Assembly (NCBI RefSeq): GCF_009765355.1
Contig: NZ_VTHK01000038.1
Span: 1 to 64,000, forward strand
Direction: 5' to 3'
Source of the DNA: Amycolatopsis anabasis
GTDB lineage: Bacteria > Actinomycetota > Actinomycetes > Mycobacteriales > Pseudonocardiaceae
DNA length: 64,000 nucleotides
Positions 18,430 through 26,702 of the stretch are shown here, piece by piece. Made by a program: the position numbers and the translations under genes. Numbering within the stretch: position 1 is the first letter of the stretch; each line of letters begins with the position of its first letter. Under the pieces are notes generated by a model. It saw nothing but the letters and a program-made list of their open reading frames with translations, was not told where the DNA came from and ran no database searches.

Positions 18430-19476
18430 TTGCGAAAACGTTTCTCATTCCGTCGTCGGCTGCTTTCTTTCGCGCTGGTCACCGGCATGATCGGCGCGGC
18501 ATTCACGCCCGCGCAAGCACAGGCGACCACCGCCACCTGCCGCGAACTGAACATCCCGGTGACCGTCGGCCTGCTCCTGCCGGGCACCGTGTTCGGGAAG
18601 CTGTGCGTACCACCGCGACCGACGCACACCGTGCAACTGCTGATCCCGGGCGCCACCTACAACGGCACGTACTGGGATCCGCCCACCACGCCCGGCGTCC
18701 ACTCCTACCGGAAGAGCCAGAACGCCGCCGGTTACGCCACGCTGACCGTCGACCGGCTCGGCTCCGGGCGCAGTTCGGTCCCGCCCGGGGTCACCCTCAC
18801 CGCGCTGATCCAGGCCGAGGTGATGCACCAGGTGATCTCGAAGCTCCGGAACGGGGCGTTCGGGCCGCGGTTCGACAAGGTGATCATCGTCGGGCATTCC
18901 CTCGGCTCCGCGATCAGCGTCCTGGAAGCCGCCACCTTCGGGAAGGTGGACGGCGTGCTCCTCACCGGCATCGCGCACCGGATCAACCCGTTGCCCGTGG
19001 CCGCCCTCTTCACAACCTTCTACCCGGCCGCGCTGGATCCCGTTCTCTCCCGGAAGTACCTCGATCCGGTCTACCTGACCACCCGGCCGGGCACCCGGAA
19101 CGCCGACTTCTTCCTGCCGGGGAAAGCTTCGCCGGAGGCGATCGCACTGGACGAGGCGACCAAGGACGTGTTCGCCGCGACCGAGGCCCCCGATGGGCTC
19201 GGCGTCAGCGTGTTCACCCCGTACACCTTGCTGATCGGCGTCCCGGTGCTGCTCGCGATCAGCCGCGACCCCTTGCTCTGCGACCCGTTGCTGGCCATCG
19301 ACTGCACGTCGGCGGAAACCGTCCGCGCCGCCGAGGCCCCGTATTACTCCCCGGCCGCGCGGTTGCGCACCTACCTGCTGCCGGGCGAATTCGGGCATTC
19401 CTTCAACTACGCGCCCAACGCCAACGAGTTCTTCTCGGCCGCCGCGGCGTGGGCCGACGAGTTCGTCGGCCGCTGA
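18430..19476 (+). CDS. Secreted alpha/beta hydrolase (lipase-like)
   Basis: A 348-residue exported hydrolase. The TTG start is set by GGAGG eight bases upstream and gives a canonical Sec signal peptide (RKR... then a hydrophobic core, cleavage after PAQAQA). The nucleophile elbow is GHSLGSA; the catalytic His is probably in EFGHSF near the C-terminus. Cysteine pairs such as CDPLLAIDC suggest disulfides outside the cell. Substrate unknown; esterase or lipase is the best guess. Confidence 0.8.
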   Translation: MRKRFSFRRRLLSFALVTGMIGAAFTPAQAQATTATCRELNIPVTVGLLLPGTVFGKLCVPPRPTHTVQLLIPGATYNGTYWDPPTTPGVHSYRKSQNAAGYATLTVDRLGSGRSSVPPGVTLTALIQAEVMHQVISKLRNGAFGPRFDKVIIVGHSLGSAISVLEAATFGKVDGVLLTGIAHRINPLPVAALFTTFYPAALDPVLSRKYLDPVYLTTRPGTRNADFFLPGKASPEAIALDEATKDVFAATEAPDGLGVSVFTPYTLLIGVPVLLAISRDPLLCDPLLAIDCTSAETVRAAEAPYYSPAARLRTYLLPGEFGHSFNYAPNANEFFSAAAAWADEFVGR

Positions 19477-19598
19477 CCGCGCGGCAGAACCGGCCACGCG
19501 GAAGAATGTAGCTACCGTAAACAACGACAGCCCCGCTAAATGGAAGAGGAACGTGCCCGGCGGGGGCAGCCATTCGGACAGAAACCGAGCGTCCGCGG

Positions 19599-20018
19599 TC
19601 AAGCGTTCCCGGCGTCGCCGCGATCCAGAACGCCCTGCAGATGCTCGAGCAGCCAGGGGCAGCGCATCGGGTATTCGTAACCACAGGTGAGGTGGTGCTC
19701 CAGGGTTTCCCGGGCGTGCTCGGCCCGGGCGATCTGCTGGTTCAGAAGTTCCACATGACTGCGCAGTATCTCTTGGAACTTCTGGGATTTCGTCGTGGCG
19801 GCAAGGATCTCCTTGACCTGCGCGAGGCTCATCAACCCGGTGTTGGTGTAGATCTGGATTAGCGCGAGCCGGCGAAGCTCCTCCGGTCCGTAGTAACGGC
19901 GCCCGGCTCGCCGGGCCGCGGGGCGCAGAAGTCCTTGCTCCTCGTAGTAACGCAAGGCCGAAGGCTGAATGCCGAAACGCTTGGCCACCGCGCCGATAGA
20001 AACCAGACCATCATCCAC
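19599..20018 (-). CDS. MerR-family regulator A
   Basis: A 139-residue MerR-type regulator with the winged helix (VSIGAVAKRFGIQPSALRYYEEQGLL) at the N-terminus, a dimerisation helix and a C-terminal C-x7-C pair. The start is set at the GTG 20018 because the longer frame would translate the palindromic element at 20037-20081. It belongs to the same type as regulators B and C but has no divergent target immediately next to it; the lipase at 20491 is the nearest candidate. Confidence 0.8.
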   Translation of the reverse strand: MDDGLVSIGAVAKRFGIQPSALRYYEEQGLLRPAARRAGRRYYGPEELRRLALIQIYTNTGLMSLAQVKEILAATTKSQKFQEILRSHVELLNQQIARAEHARETLEHHLTCGYEYPMRCPWLLEHLQGVLDRGDAGNA

Positions 20019-20036
20019 AGGTGCAGAGTAAGAGAA

Positions 20037-20081
20037 GGTGCCGTGCTCGACCAGCCTGGGGGTCACTGGGAGCACGGCACC
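20037..20081. repeat. 45-bp palindromic element upstream of MerR A
   Basis: Arms GGTGCCGTGCTC and GAGCACGGCACC are exact inverted repeats enclosing 21 bases. The same sequence in the other orientation lies at 14352-14391, so this is a dispersed repeat that may also supply promoter or operator sequence to MerR A. The gene-free interval 20019-20490 otherwise holds only the palindrome at 20289. Confidence 0.6.
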
Positions 20082-20288
20082 TCCGGTACCGTACCGCACT
20101 TCGGGCCGGTTTGGCGAGCCTTAAGGAATCATCTCGCCAATACCAGCCGAATGGATGAACGACACTGTCGTCTTTAGGCCACCGGGTTGCGCCTAAAGTC
20201 GGTGGCGCAAACATTCTTTCGTTAGCTGCGTACCAGTTCCCTTGATGGTTCTTCACATTAAAACCTCACTCGACACCCGCCCTTTGTC

Positions 20289-20313
20289 GTATGTCGGACG
20301 TTATGTGACATAC
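20289..20313. promoter_or_regulatory. Candidate operator upstream of secreted lipase
   Basis: Arms GTATGTC and GACATAC are perfect inverted repeats separated by 11 bases, about 180 bp upstream of the lipase start. Size and symmetry suit a dimeric regulator. The binder is unknown; MerR A is divergent and nearby. Confidence 0.35.
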
Positions 20314-20490
20314 CGCCACCTCTTTACCGAGCAAGCCGACCCCAGGCCATTCCAACGTCTCTTGACACCCCCGCGTCCCGCCAAGCGGAACCGGACTCCG
20401 CTTCTGTCCGCGTAACCATCCGGCCACTCAGGCGTTGGTCACCGCGAGTGACACGAGTCACACCGAGTCGTTCCACAAGGAGGTGGGCGC

Positions 20491-21426
20491 ATGGGGGTTC
20501 GAAACTGGGCGCACGGGGTGATCGCCGCGGTGGCCACGGGTGCGCTGGTGGCGGGCGGTACCGCCGCGGCGGCCGAATCGGGGGCGCGGGAGCCGACCGG
20601 CCCGGTCCAGCCCAACATCATCGCGGCGGCCCTCTACTCGCTCCCCAATCCCACCCTGGCGCCTCCTGGTGCGAACCGGTGGGACTGCAAACCCAGTGCC
20701 GCGCACCCGAATCCCGTCCTGCTGTCCAACGGCACCACGGCCAACGCCTACGAGAACTGGGCGGGCCTGTCCCAGCGGCTCGCGGACGCGGGCTACTGCG
20801 TCTTCGCCGGCAATTTCGGCGGATCCCCGGGCAGTTTCCTGCAGACGGTCGGCCCGGTCGCCGGTACCGCGGGGCAGCTCGCGGTTTTCGGCGACAAGAT
20901 CCTGCGAGCGACCGGTGCGCGGAAACTCGATGTCGTCGGCCATTCCCAGGGCGGGATGAACATCCGCTACTGGATCAAGCATTTCGGCGGGGACCGGAAG
21001 ATCGGCCGGCTGATCGGGTTGTCGCCGTCGAACTACGGCACGGATTTCTGGGGCCTGCTCACCGCGGTCAACGCGATTCCACCGGTGCGCGATCTCCTCG
21101 GCGCGGTCTGCGCGGCCTGCAACGACCAGGAGAAGCATTCGGCGTTCCTGCGCGAGCTGAACGCCGGCGGCGACACCGTCCCCGGCATCGAGTACACGGT
21201 GATCCAGACCCGGTTCGACGAGGTGGTCACGCCGTACCAGAACGCGTTCCTCAAGCCCGCGCCGAACGTCCGGAACATCCTGCTGCAGGACGTCTGCGGC
21301 CTGGACTTCACCGACCACCTCGGCATTCCGTACGACCCGATCACCGGTCAGCTGGTGCTCAACGCGCTCGATCCGGGCAACGCCAAGCCACCGCGCTGCC
21401 AGTTCGTGCCACCGGTACTCAGCTGA
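20491..21426 (+). CDS. Secreted lipase (EstA-like, class 2)
   Basis: A 311-residue exported alpha/beta hydrolase with a signal peptide (cleavage near TAAAAES) and the nucleophile motif VVGHSQGGM. The pattern NGTTANAYENWAGL, CVFAGNFGG and an HLGIPYDP histidine near the end fits actinobacterial secreted triacylglycerol lipases. AAGGAGG lies nine bases before the ATG, the strongest ribosome site of the region. It converges with MerR B with a 12-bp gap. Confidence 0.85.
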   Translation: MGVRNWAHGVIAAVATGALVAGGTAAAAESGAREPTGPVQPNIIAAALYSLPNPTLAPPGANRWDCKPSAAHPNPVLLSNGTTANAYENWAGLSQRLADAGYCVFAGNFGGSPGSFLQTVGPVAGTAGQLAVFGDKILRATGARKLDVVGHSQGGMNIRYWIKHFGGDRKIGRLIGLSPSNYGTDFWGLLTAVNAIPPVRDLLGAVCAACNDQEKHSAFLRELNAGGDTVPGIEYTVIQTRFDEVVTPYQNAFLKPAPNVRNILLQDVCGLDFTDHLGIPYDPITGQLVLNALDPGNAKPPRCQFVPPVLS

Positions 21427-21438
21427 CGCTCCGGGGCG

Positions 21439-21846
21439 TCAGGCGGCGGTGAACTCCGCGGGCATCGCCACGTTGGCGCGGAACCCCGGGCACTGCTCGA
21501 AAGCGTTCTCCCGCGGGCACTGGAGCAGGTGGCGCAGGTACGCGTGCGCGGACTGCAACTGCGCCATCTGCTCTTCCAGCGCGGCGATCCGGCCGGTCAC
21601 CGTGTCGCGCCAGTCGTGCGTCTCGGTCCGTCCGGCGAGCACGGTGGCGATCTCGTCCAGGCTCATCAGCCCGGTGCCCTGCCACAGTTTGATCAGCGCG
21701 ATGCGGTAGAGCTGGTCCTGGTCGAAGTAGCGCCGCCCGGAACGGCGGTGCGGCACGATGAGACCCCGGCGTTCCCAGTAGTGCAGCGTCGAGATCGCCA
21801 GTTCGAAGCGGTCGGCGACTTCGCCGATCGAGACAAGTGCGTCCAT
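21439..21846 (-). CDS. MerR-family regulator B
   Basis: A 135-residue MerR regulator (winged helix VSIGEVADRFELAISTLHYWERRGLI; C-terminal C-x9-C). It is divergent from the glycosyltransferase gene, and the shared gap holds a MerR-type promoter with a 19-bp spacer. It closely resembles regulator C at 26293, including GTGLMSLDEIA and THDWRDTV, so both probably read the same operator. Confidence 0.88.
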   Translation of the reverse strand: MDALVSIGEVADRFELAISTLHYWERRGLIVPHRRSGRRYFDQDQLYRIALIKLWQGTGLMSLDEIATVLAGRTETHDWRDTVTGRIAALEEQMAQLQSAHAYLRHLLQCPRENAFEQCPGFRANVAMPAEFTAA

Positions 21847-21854
21847 TGTTCCAT

Positions 21855-21885
21855 TTGACCTCAACCCGACTTCAGGAGGCAAGGT
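21855..21885 (+). promoter_or_regulatory. MerR-type promoter of the glycosyltransferase gene
   Basis: The -35 TTGACC (21855-21860) and -10 CAAGGT (21880-21885) are separated by 19 bp, the over-long spacer typical of MerR activation. The spacer carries a partly symmetric box starting TCAACCCGACTTCA. The same arrangement recurs at 26703 and 23077. Confidence 0.65.
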
Positions 21886-21922
21886 AAGGCTAAGCATAGT
21901 GCGCAGTGAAGGGGAAGGGACG

Positions 21923-23044
21923 TTGCGCGTACTCTTCATCTCCACTCCGGGAGCCGGGTTCGCCTTTCCGATGGTGCCGCTGGCGTGGGCGATGCGCGCG
22001 GCCGGGCACGAGGTTACCTTCACGACCTGTGGCGACGGCCTGGCGGTCGAACGCGCGGGCCTGGAAGTGCTGGAGGTCGCGCCGATCGAGGAACTGATCG
22101 CGCACGTCCGGGAGACCCAGCGGCGGCATCCCGAACTGGTGGCGCGGCTGGGCGGGCCGATCGTCAACGTGCACGAGAACACCGCGCTGTCCAGCCGGTT
22201 CGGCACCCCGTTCCTGCCGCGGTTCCTGGCCGTGGCCCGATCCGTCCGGCCCGATCTCGTCGTGTACAGCCCGCTGCAGGTGGAGGGCCTCCTCGTCGCG
22301 TCGATCCTGGACGTTCCCGCGGTCGTGCACGGGTTCGGCTTCCTGCGCACCGCGGGCCTGCCGGAGACCATGGCCGAGCACTACGACGCGTTCGCCGAAT
22401 TCGGGGTCGGCCTCCCCCGGCGGATCAAACACCTCGACCTGGCCCCGGCGAGCATGCTCGACGAGCCCGAATTCGGCTGGCCGATGCGGCCGGTGCCCTA
22501 TGACGGCGGCGCGGTCCTGCCGGACTGGCTGCGCGAGATCCCGGACCGGCCGCGGGTCGCGGTCACCCTCGGCACCATGGTGCTGAAGGCTTCCGGGATC
22601 ACCCCGCTGAAACGGCTCGTCGCCGAGGCGTCCACAGTGGACGCCGACTTCGTGCTCGCCCTGGGCGGGCAGGACATCGGCGCGCTGGGGCCGCTGCCCG
22701 CCAACGTGCACGCGGGCGGGTGCCTGCCCTGGCGCGCGCTCCTGCGCACCTGCTCGGCCGCGATCCACCACGGCGGCGCGGGCACCACCCTGGGCTCACT
22801 GGACGCCGGTGTCCCCCAGCTCGTGCTGCCGGAGGGCGCGGACCGCGGCCTCAACGCCGAAGCGGTGCGGGCACGCGGCTGCGGCCTGCTGTGCCGGGAC
22901 GACGAGGTCGACGCGGCGACGATCCGGACCGTTCTGGAGGATCCCTCGCTACGGGTGGCGGCCTGGTCGGTGCAGGCCGAACTGGCCGACATGCCCGCAC
23001 CGGCCGAGCTGGTGCCACTGCTGGCCGAACTGACCTGTCGCTGA
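21923..23044 (+). CDS. GT1-family glycosyltransferase
   Basis: A 373-residue GT-B enzyme of the natural-product type (macrolide or antibiotic glycosyltransferases). The N-terminal lead RVLFISTPGAGF and the donor-binding segment AAIHHGGAGTTLGSLDAGVPQ are clear. TTG at 21923 was preferred because GAAGGGA precedes it; GTG 21899 is only about 14 bases from the -10. It probably transfers an NDP-sugar to a small molecule, either in product tailoring or as drug modification under MerR B. No sugar-biosynthesis genes are nearby, so it may use a common sugar nucleotide. Confidence 0.85.
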   Translation: MRVLFISTPGAGFAFPMVPLAWAMRAAGHEVTFTTCGDGLAVERAGLEVLEVAPIEELIAHVRETQRRHPELVARLGGPIVNVHENTALSSRFGTPFLPRFLAVARSVRPDLVVYSPLQVEGLLVASILDVPAVVHGFGFLRTAGLPETMAEHYDAFAEFGVGLPRRIKHLDLAPASMLDEPEFGWPMRPVPYDGGAVLPDWLREIPDRPRVAVTLGTMVLKASGITPLKRLVAEASTVDADFVLALGGQDIGALGPLPANVHAGGCLPWRALLRTCSAAIHHGGAGTTLGSLDAGVPQLVLPEGADRGLNAEAVRARGCGLLCRDDEVDAATIRTVLEDPSLRVAAWSVQAELADMPAPAELVPLLAELTCR

Positions 23045-23076
23045 TTCCCGCGAATCTGCCATTTCGCGCGAAACGG

Positions 23077-23107
23077 TTGACCTCAACCCGGGTTGAGCTA
23101 CCACACT
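23077..23107 (+). promoter_or_regulatory. Orphan MerR-type promoter
   Basis: TTGACC (23077-23082), a 19-bp spacer with the perfect palindrome CTCAACCCGGGTTGAG, and CACACT (23102-23107). It is the most symmetric of the three boxes, yet downstream on this strand only about 60 bases precede a strong hairpin and no gene follows. Confidence 0.5.
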
Positions 23108-23164
23108 CGATCGGACCTGCGCATCCGGTCGACTTGGTCGGTTGGGAGGAACCGACCCGCCGAT

Positions 23165-23206
23165 ACACCGGCCAACACGCCTTGGCGTCGGCGTGTTGGC
23201 CGGTGT
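23165..23206. terminator. Bidirectional terminator hairpin
   Basis: A perfect 17-bp stem (ACACCGGCCAACACGCC and its complement) with an 8-base loop sits between the convergent glycosyltransferase and DsbA-like genes; TTCCTTTCC follows. A clear intrinsic-type hairpin. Confidence 0.8.
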
Positions 23207-23223
23207 TCCTTTCCGCGAAACCG

Positions 23224-23844
23224 TCAGCCGAACTCGGGTTCCTCCGTTCGAGTCCGCTTGAGTTCGAAGAAATGCGGGTACCCGCTGAGCAGCCGGGCGC
23301 CGTCGAAGATCCGGCCCGCCGCTTCGCCCCGCGGGATGCGGGAGAGCACCGGACCGAAGCAGGCGGTCCCGTCGATGTGCACCACCGGGGTGCCGACGTC
23401 GAGCCCGACCGGTTTCATCCCCTCCTCGTGGCTCGCGCGGATCCGCTCGTCGTAACCGGCATCCCCGGCCGCGTCGCGCAGCCCCGCGGGCAGTCCGGTC
23501 TCGGCGAGCGCCGCCACGATGACCCGGTCGTAATCCTGCTCGCCGCCGTTGTGCACCCGGTTGCCCATGGCGGTGTACAGCTTGTCGAGGGCGGTGTCGC
23601 CGTGTTCGGCCACGGCCGCGGCCGCGACCCGGGACAGGCTCCAGCCCTTGGCCATCAGGGTTTCGTACACCTCCGGCAAGGTGGTGCCCTCGTTGAGCAC
23701 GCTCAGGCTCATCAGGTGGAAGGTCAGTTCGATGTCGCGGACTTCGCGCACCTCGACCAGCCACCGCGAGGTGACCCAGGCCCACGGGCAGATCGGGTCG
23801 ATCCAGAGGTCCACCCGGGCGGGCGAATCCATTGCTGCTGTCAT
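23224..23844 (-). CDS. DsbA-like protein, homologue of mycothiol-dependent nitroreductase Rv2466c
   Basis: A 206-residue thioredoxin-fold protein. From memory it aligns well with M. tuberculosis Rv2466c along its length (TSRW, TAMGNR, GTPVVHIDG, FGPVLSRIPRGE, PHFFELKRTRTE). The active site here reads CPWA instead of CPWC, so the resolving cysteine is missing and only one redox Cys remains. That would favour mycothiol-mixed-disulfide chemistry or glutaredoxin-like function. AGGAG lies nine bases before the ATG. It is the last gene of the cysK-cysE-cupin operon. Confidence 0.85.
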   Translation of the reverse strand: MTAAMDSPARVDLWIDPICPWAWVTSRWLVEVREVRDIELTFHLMSLSVLNEGTTLPEVYETLMAKGWSLSRVAAAAVAEHGDTALDKLYTAMGNRVHNGGEQDYDRVIVAALAETGLPAGLRDAAGDAGYDERIRASHEEGMKPVGLDVGTPVVHIDGTACFGPVLSRIPRGEAAGRIFDGARLLSGYPHFFELKRTRTEEPEFG

Positions 23845-23859
23845 TTCGGCAAGCTCCTG

Positions 23860-24429
23860 TCAGGCGAAGGAGGCGGGCGTGTAGCGGCCTTCGGCGCGGG
23901 CCGCGCTGAGCACCTCGGGGGAGATGTGCGACTCCGGGCGGTCACCGGCGACGATGACGATCATCAGGCTCTCCTCGTCGTCGCGGCCGCTGTCGCTGGC
24001 GATGTTGGTGAACCGGCGCTGCAGTCCCGGCGGGAACGACACGATGTCCCGCGGCCCGAGGTCGACGTAGAGATCGTCCTCGTCGTTGCAGCGGAACCGC
24101 CAGGTCCCGCTCAGCGGGATGAACGTCTCGTTGGTGTTGTGGTTGTGCAGAATCGTGCCGTTGCCGGGCTTTGTCCGGATGTAGGCGAGGTTGAATCCCT
24201 CGGCGATGTCGATCGGGGCGTTCCCCGAACTCTTCGAGCCGATCGGCGAGATGATCTCCTGGCCGTCGGCGCCCTGCTTCTCCGGCGGGCGGAAACCGAT
24301 GACGTTGTACATGGTCCGCACGCAGTTCGCGAGCACGGTGTCCGGGGCGCCGCCGTCGGTTCCCTTGAGCTCGTCGAACCGGGCGACCCGCGCCAGCAGT
24401 TCCTCGCGGGTGAACCGGATGCTTTCCAC
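23860..24429 (-). CDS. Cupin-domain protein
   Basis: A 189-residue single-cupin protein. The first motif, LHNHNTNETFIPLSG, supplies two His and one Glu metal ligands; the second motif reads FPPGLQRRF, with Arg where the fourth ligand His is usual. It therefore may bind metal with three protein ligands or be a non-metal isomerase or regulator. It does not show the cysteine dioxygenase spacing. Gaps of 13-15 bp on each side put it in the operon with cysE/cysK and the DsbA-like gene. Function not known. Confidence 0.75.
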   Translation of the reverse strand: MESIRFTREELLARVARFDELKGTDGGAPDTVLANCVRTMYNVIGFRPPEKQGADGQEIISPIGSKSSGNAPIDIAEGFNLAYIRTKPGNGTILHNHNTNETFIPLSGTWRFRCNDEDDLYVDLGPRDIVSFPPGLQRRFTNIASDSGRDDEESLMIVIVAGDRPESHISPEVLSAARAEGRYTPASFA

Positions 24430-24442
24430 AGCTTCCTCCTAG

Positions 24443-24973
24443 TCAACTGGCTTCCACGTCACGGGGTCGCCGTGCCGCGATATCGGAAAGGACCAGACTG
24501 TGCGCGGGCACGACGACGTCGTCCCCGATGACCAGCGGGCCGAGCACGGTGGCCTTGGCGCCGATCACCACGCGGTTCCCGATCCGGGGATGGCGCGCCT
24601 CCCCGACCGGCCGGTGGTTGTCCCGCCACCACCCCACCGCGCCCAGGGTCACCTGGTGGTAGAGCGTGACGTCGTCCCCGATCACCGCGGTCTCCCCGAC
24701 CACGACCCCGTTCCCGTGGTCGATGAAGAACCGCCGCCCGATCCGCGCGCCGGGATGGATGTCCACTCCGGTCAGGAACTTCGCGAAGTTCGCCAGCGCC
24801 CGCGCGCTCATGCGGTGCCCGCGCAGGCACAGCTGGTGGGCGACCCGGTGGATCCAGACCGATGGCAGGGTCGGGTGCAGCAGCGCTTCCCAGCGCGAAT
24901 TCAGGGACGGATCACGTTCGAACGCCGTTTCCATGTCCTCGCGGAGGCGGAACAGAATTCCGACGTTCCCCAT
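24443..24973 (-). CDS. cysE: Serine O-acetyltransferase
   Basis: A 176-residue left-handed beta-helix acetyltransferase with the CysE core DIHPGARIGRRFFIDHGNGVVVGETAVIGDDVTLYHQVTLGAVG. That includes the Asp-His catalytic pair (shown here as positions FIDHGNG). It makes O-acetylserine for the adjacent PLP enzyme. The ATG lies one base after the cysK stop (TGAAATG), so the two are coupled. A duplicate CysE/CysK pair inside a biosynthetic locus often means a dedicated beta-substituted alanine or cysteine supply. Confidence 0.88.
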   Translation of the reverse strand: MGNVGILFRLREDMETAFERDPSLNSRWEALLHPTLPSVWIHRVAHQLCLRGHRMSARALANFAKFLTGVDIHPGARIGRRFFIDHGNGVVVGETAVIGDDVTLYHQVTLGAVGWWRDNHRPVGEARHPRIGNRVVIGAKATVLGPLVIGDDVVVPAHSLVLSDIAARRPRDVEAS

Positions 24974-24974
24974 T

Positions 24975-26003
24975 TCAATCGTCCAGATTCTCCACTTTTC
25001 GCCAGTCCTCCTCCGGCCCGGCGTCCCCGAAGAGGGTGACCACGAACTCGTCCGGGCCGAGGGTCTGCGCGACCTTGAACGCGGTGAGCCAGTTGGCCGC
25101 CGAGGACGCGCCGATCGACGTGCCGGTCTGGCGGCGGTAGTCGCGCATGCCCCGCAGCGCCTCGGGGTAGGAGACCTGGAAGTGCTTGGCATCGGGCACC
25201 AGCGTCTCCACGAACGGCTGCCGGTACCCGTAACCCAGCCCGGCGGCCCCGGCCATCTTCGGGTCACCGTTCGGCGGTTTCGTTGTGCCATAAGGAAGTT
25301 CCAGCGGGGTGACCCCGGCGACCATCACCTCGTCGAACCGCTGGCGCAGCGCCCGCGCGACGCCGGCGATCGTGCCACCGCTGCCGACCGAGGCGACCCA
25401 GGCCGACGGGCGCTTCCCGGCGAGCTGCTCGGCGATCTCGCGGCCGGTCATGAACTCGTGCACGGCCACGTTCGCCATGTTGCGCAGCTGGGCCAGCACC
25501 GTCACCTCGGGGTTGTCCCGCTTGAGCTGCTCGGCGTGCTTGATCAGGCCGATCAGCCCCTTGGTCGCGTCGACCAGGTCGACGACCGCCCCGGCCTCGC
25601 GGGCGCCGCGCAGCAGGCTGGGCGGGATCACGCTCGGCGAAACGAGGTGGATCGGAATCCCCGCGGCCTGGCCGAGCCCGCTGAGCGCGCGGCCCATGTT
25701 CCCCGACGACGCGTCCACGATGCTGAGCCGGTCCAGGCGGTCGGCCTGCTCGTTGATCGCGCTGCAGAGCAGCGAGTAGGCGGCCCGGTCCTTGACCGAA
25801 CCGAACGGGTTCGCGAATTCGTACTTGGCCAGGACCTTCGCCCCGCCTTCCGGCCCGGGCACTTCCACCAGCGGAGTGTTGCCCAGGCGTTCGCGGAACT
25901 CGCGCAGCCCCGGGAAGTGGTCCAGCGCCACCGTTTCGTCCGGCATCGCGAGGAGCGGGTCCGCCACCGAGAGTTCGAGTTCCGGCTTTTCCGTGCTGGT
26001 CAC
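24975..26003 (-). CDS. cysK: Cysteine-synthase-like PLP enzyme
   Basis: A 342-residue fold-type II PLP protein. The PLP lysine lies in NPFGSVKDR, the Asn loop in SSGNMG and the phosphate loop in GSGGTIAG. It should replace the acetyl group of O-acetylserine by a nucleophile. The loop ASSGNMGRALS differs from the common TSGNTG substrate loop and the protein is longer than CysK, so the nucleophile need not be sulfide. The GTG start has GGAAGG seven bases upstream. First gene of the operon; a TCTGATGTT box lies about 270 bp upstream. Confidence 0.82.
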   Translation of the reverse strand: MTSTEKPELELSVADPLLAMPDETVALDHFPGLREFRERLGNTPLVEVPGPEGGAKVLAKYEFANPFGSVKDRAAYSLLCSAINEQADRLDRLSIVDASSGNMGRALSGLGQAAGIPIHLVSPSVIPPSLLRGAREAGAVVDLVDATKGLIGLIKHAEQLKRDNPEVTVLAQLRNMANVAVHEFMTGREIAEQLAGKRPSAWVASVGSGGTIAGVARALRQRFDEVMVAGVTPLELPYGTTKPPNGDPKMAGAAGLGYGYRQPFVETLVPDAKHFQVSYPEALRGMRDYRRQTGTSIGASSAANWLTAFKVAQTLGPDEFVVTLFGDAGPEEDWRKVENLDD

Positions 26004-26270
26004 GTTTCGCCTTCCTTCCCTGCCAGTTCGGGTCGGCGCGCTGGGACCTCGACGAGCTGTCGAAGGGTGTGCGATGCGGGCCCGTGGCGCGAGGCGGGCA
26101 TGGGTGGTGGTCCGCCCCCGCACGGGTGCTCGAATGTGCTTGCTCGCGCCCGAATCCGGCGCTCGATCCCCCACGGCCGGGCCCCCAGCGCACCAGCTGC
26201 CCTGCTGCCCGCCCCGCCGCGTCTTCCGGGGTGCCCTCAGCCTAACAACAGATAGGCCACTCTGTCGAAC

Positions 26271-26280
26271 GTCTGATGTT
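26271..26280 (+). promoter_or_regulatory. TCTGATGTT box 1
   Basis: GTCTGATGTT, upstream of the cysK operon and beside MerR C. The core matches boxes at 28332 and 37536, each upstream of a block of the locus. It is flanked by TCTGT and ACAGA arms. A shared GntR site is inferred. Confidence 0.35.
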
Positions 26281-26292
26281 TGAAAACACAGA

Positions 26293-26694
26293 TCAATGCT
26301 CGGTGGCCGGGATGGAAACCTCCGAGCGGAGCGTCCCGCACTCGGCGGCGGGCGCGGCGCAACTGCAGCGCAGAATGTACTTCAGATAGTCGTGCGCGGT
26401 GTTCAGCCGGTCGATGTGCGACGCGATGGTGGCCATCCGCGCGGTGACCGTGTCGCGCCAGTCGTGTTCTTCGGTGCGCCCGGCGAGCATCGCGGCGATG
26501 TCGTCCAGGCTCATCAGTCCGGTGTCGCGCCACCGGCGGATCAGCGCGACCCGGTAGAGCTGTTCGGAATCGAAGTGCCGGCGGCCGCCGATCCGGTGCG
26601 GCTTGATGAGCCCGCGGCGCTCCCAGTAGCGCAGTGTCGAGGCGGGAAGATCGAAGAAGTCGGCGACCTCGCCGACGGAGACCAGATCGTCCAT
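26293..26694 (-). CDS. MerR-family regulator C
   Basis: A 133-residue MerR regulator (VSVGEVADFFDLPASTLRYWERRGLI) with a C-terminal C-x-C plus later Cys. It is divergent from the MFS exporter at 26741, with a MerR promoter between them, a classical drug-sensing arrangement. Near-identical middle segments with regulator B (GLMSLDDIAAMLAGRTEEHDWRDTV) suggest duplication. Confidence 0.88.
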   Translation of the reverse strand: MDDLVSVGEVADFFDLPASTLRYWERRGLIKPHRIGGRRHFDSEQLYRVALIRRWRDTGLMSLDDIAAMLAGRTEEHDWRDTVTARMATIASHIDRLNTAHDYLKYILRCSCAAPAAECGTLRSEVSIPATEH

Positions 26695-26702
26695 TGTCTC
26701 AT

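Noticed and set aside
23093..23455. Plus-strand reading frame after the orphan MerR promoter
   Set aside because: It lies antisense to the DsbA-like gene, crosses the terminator hairpin and has no protein-like composition.
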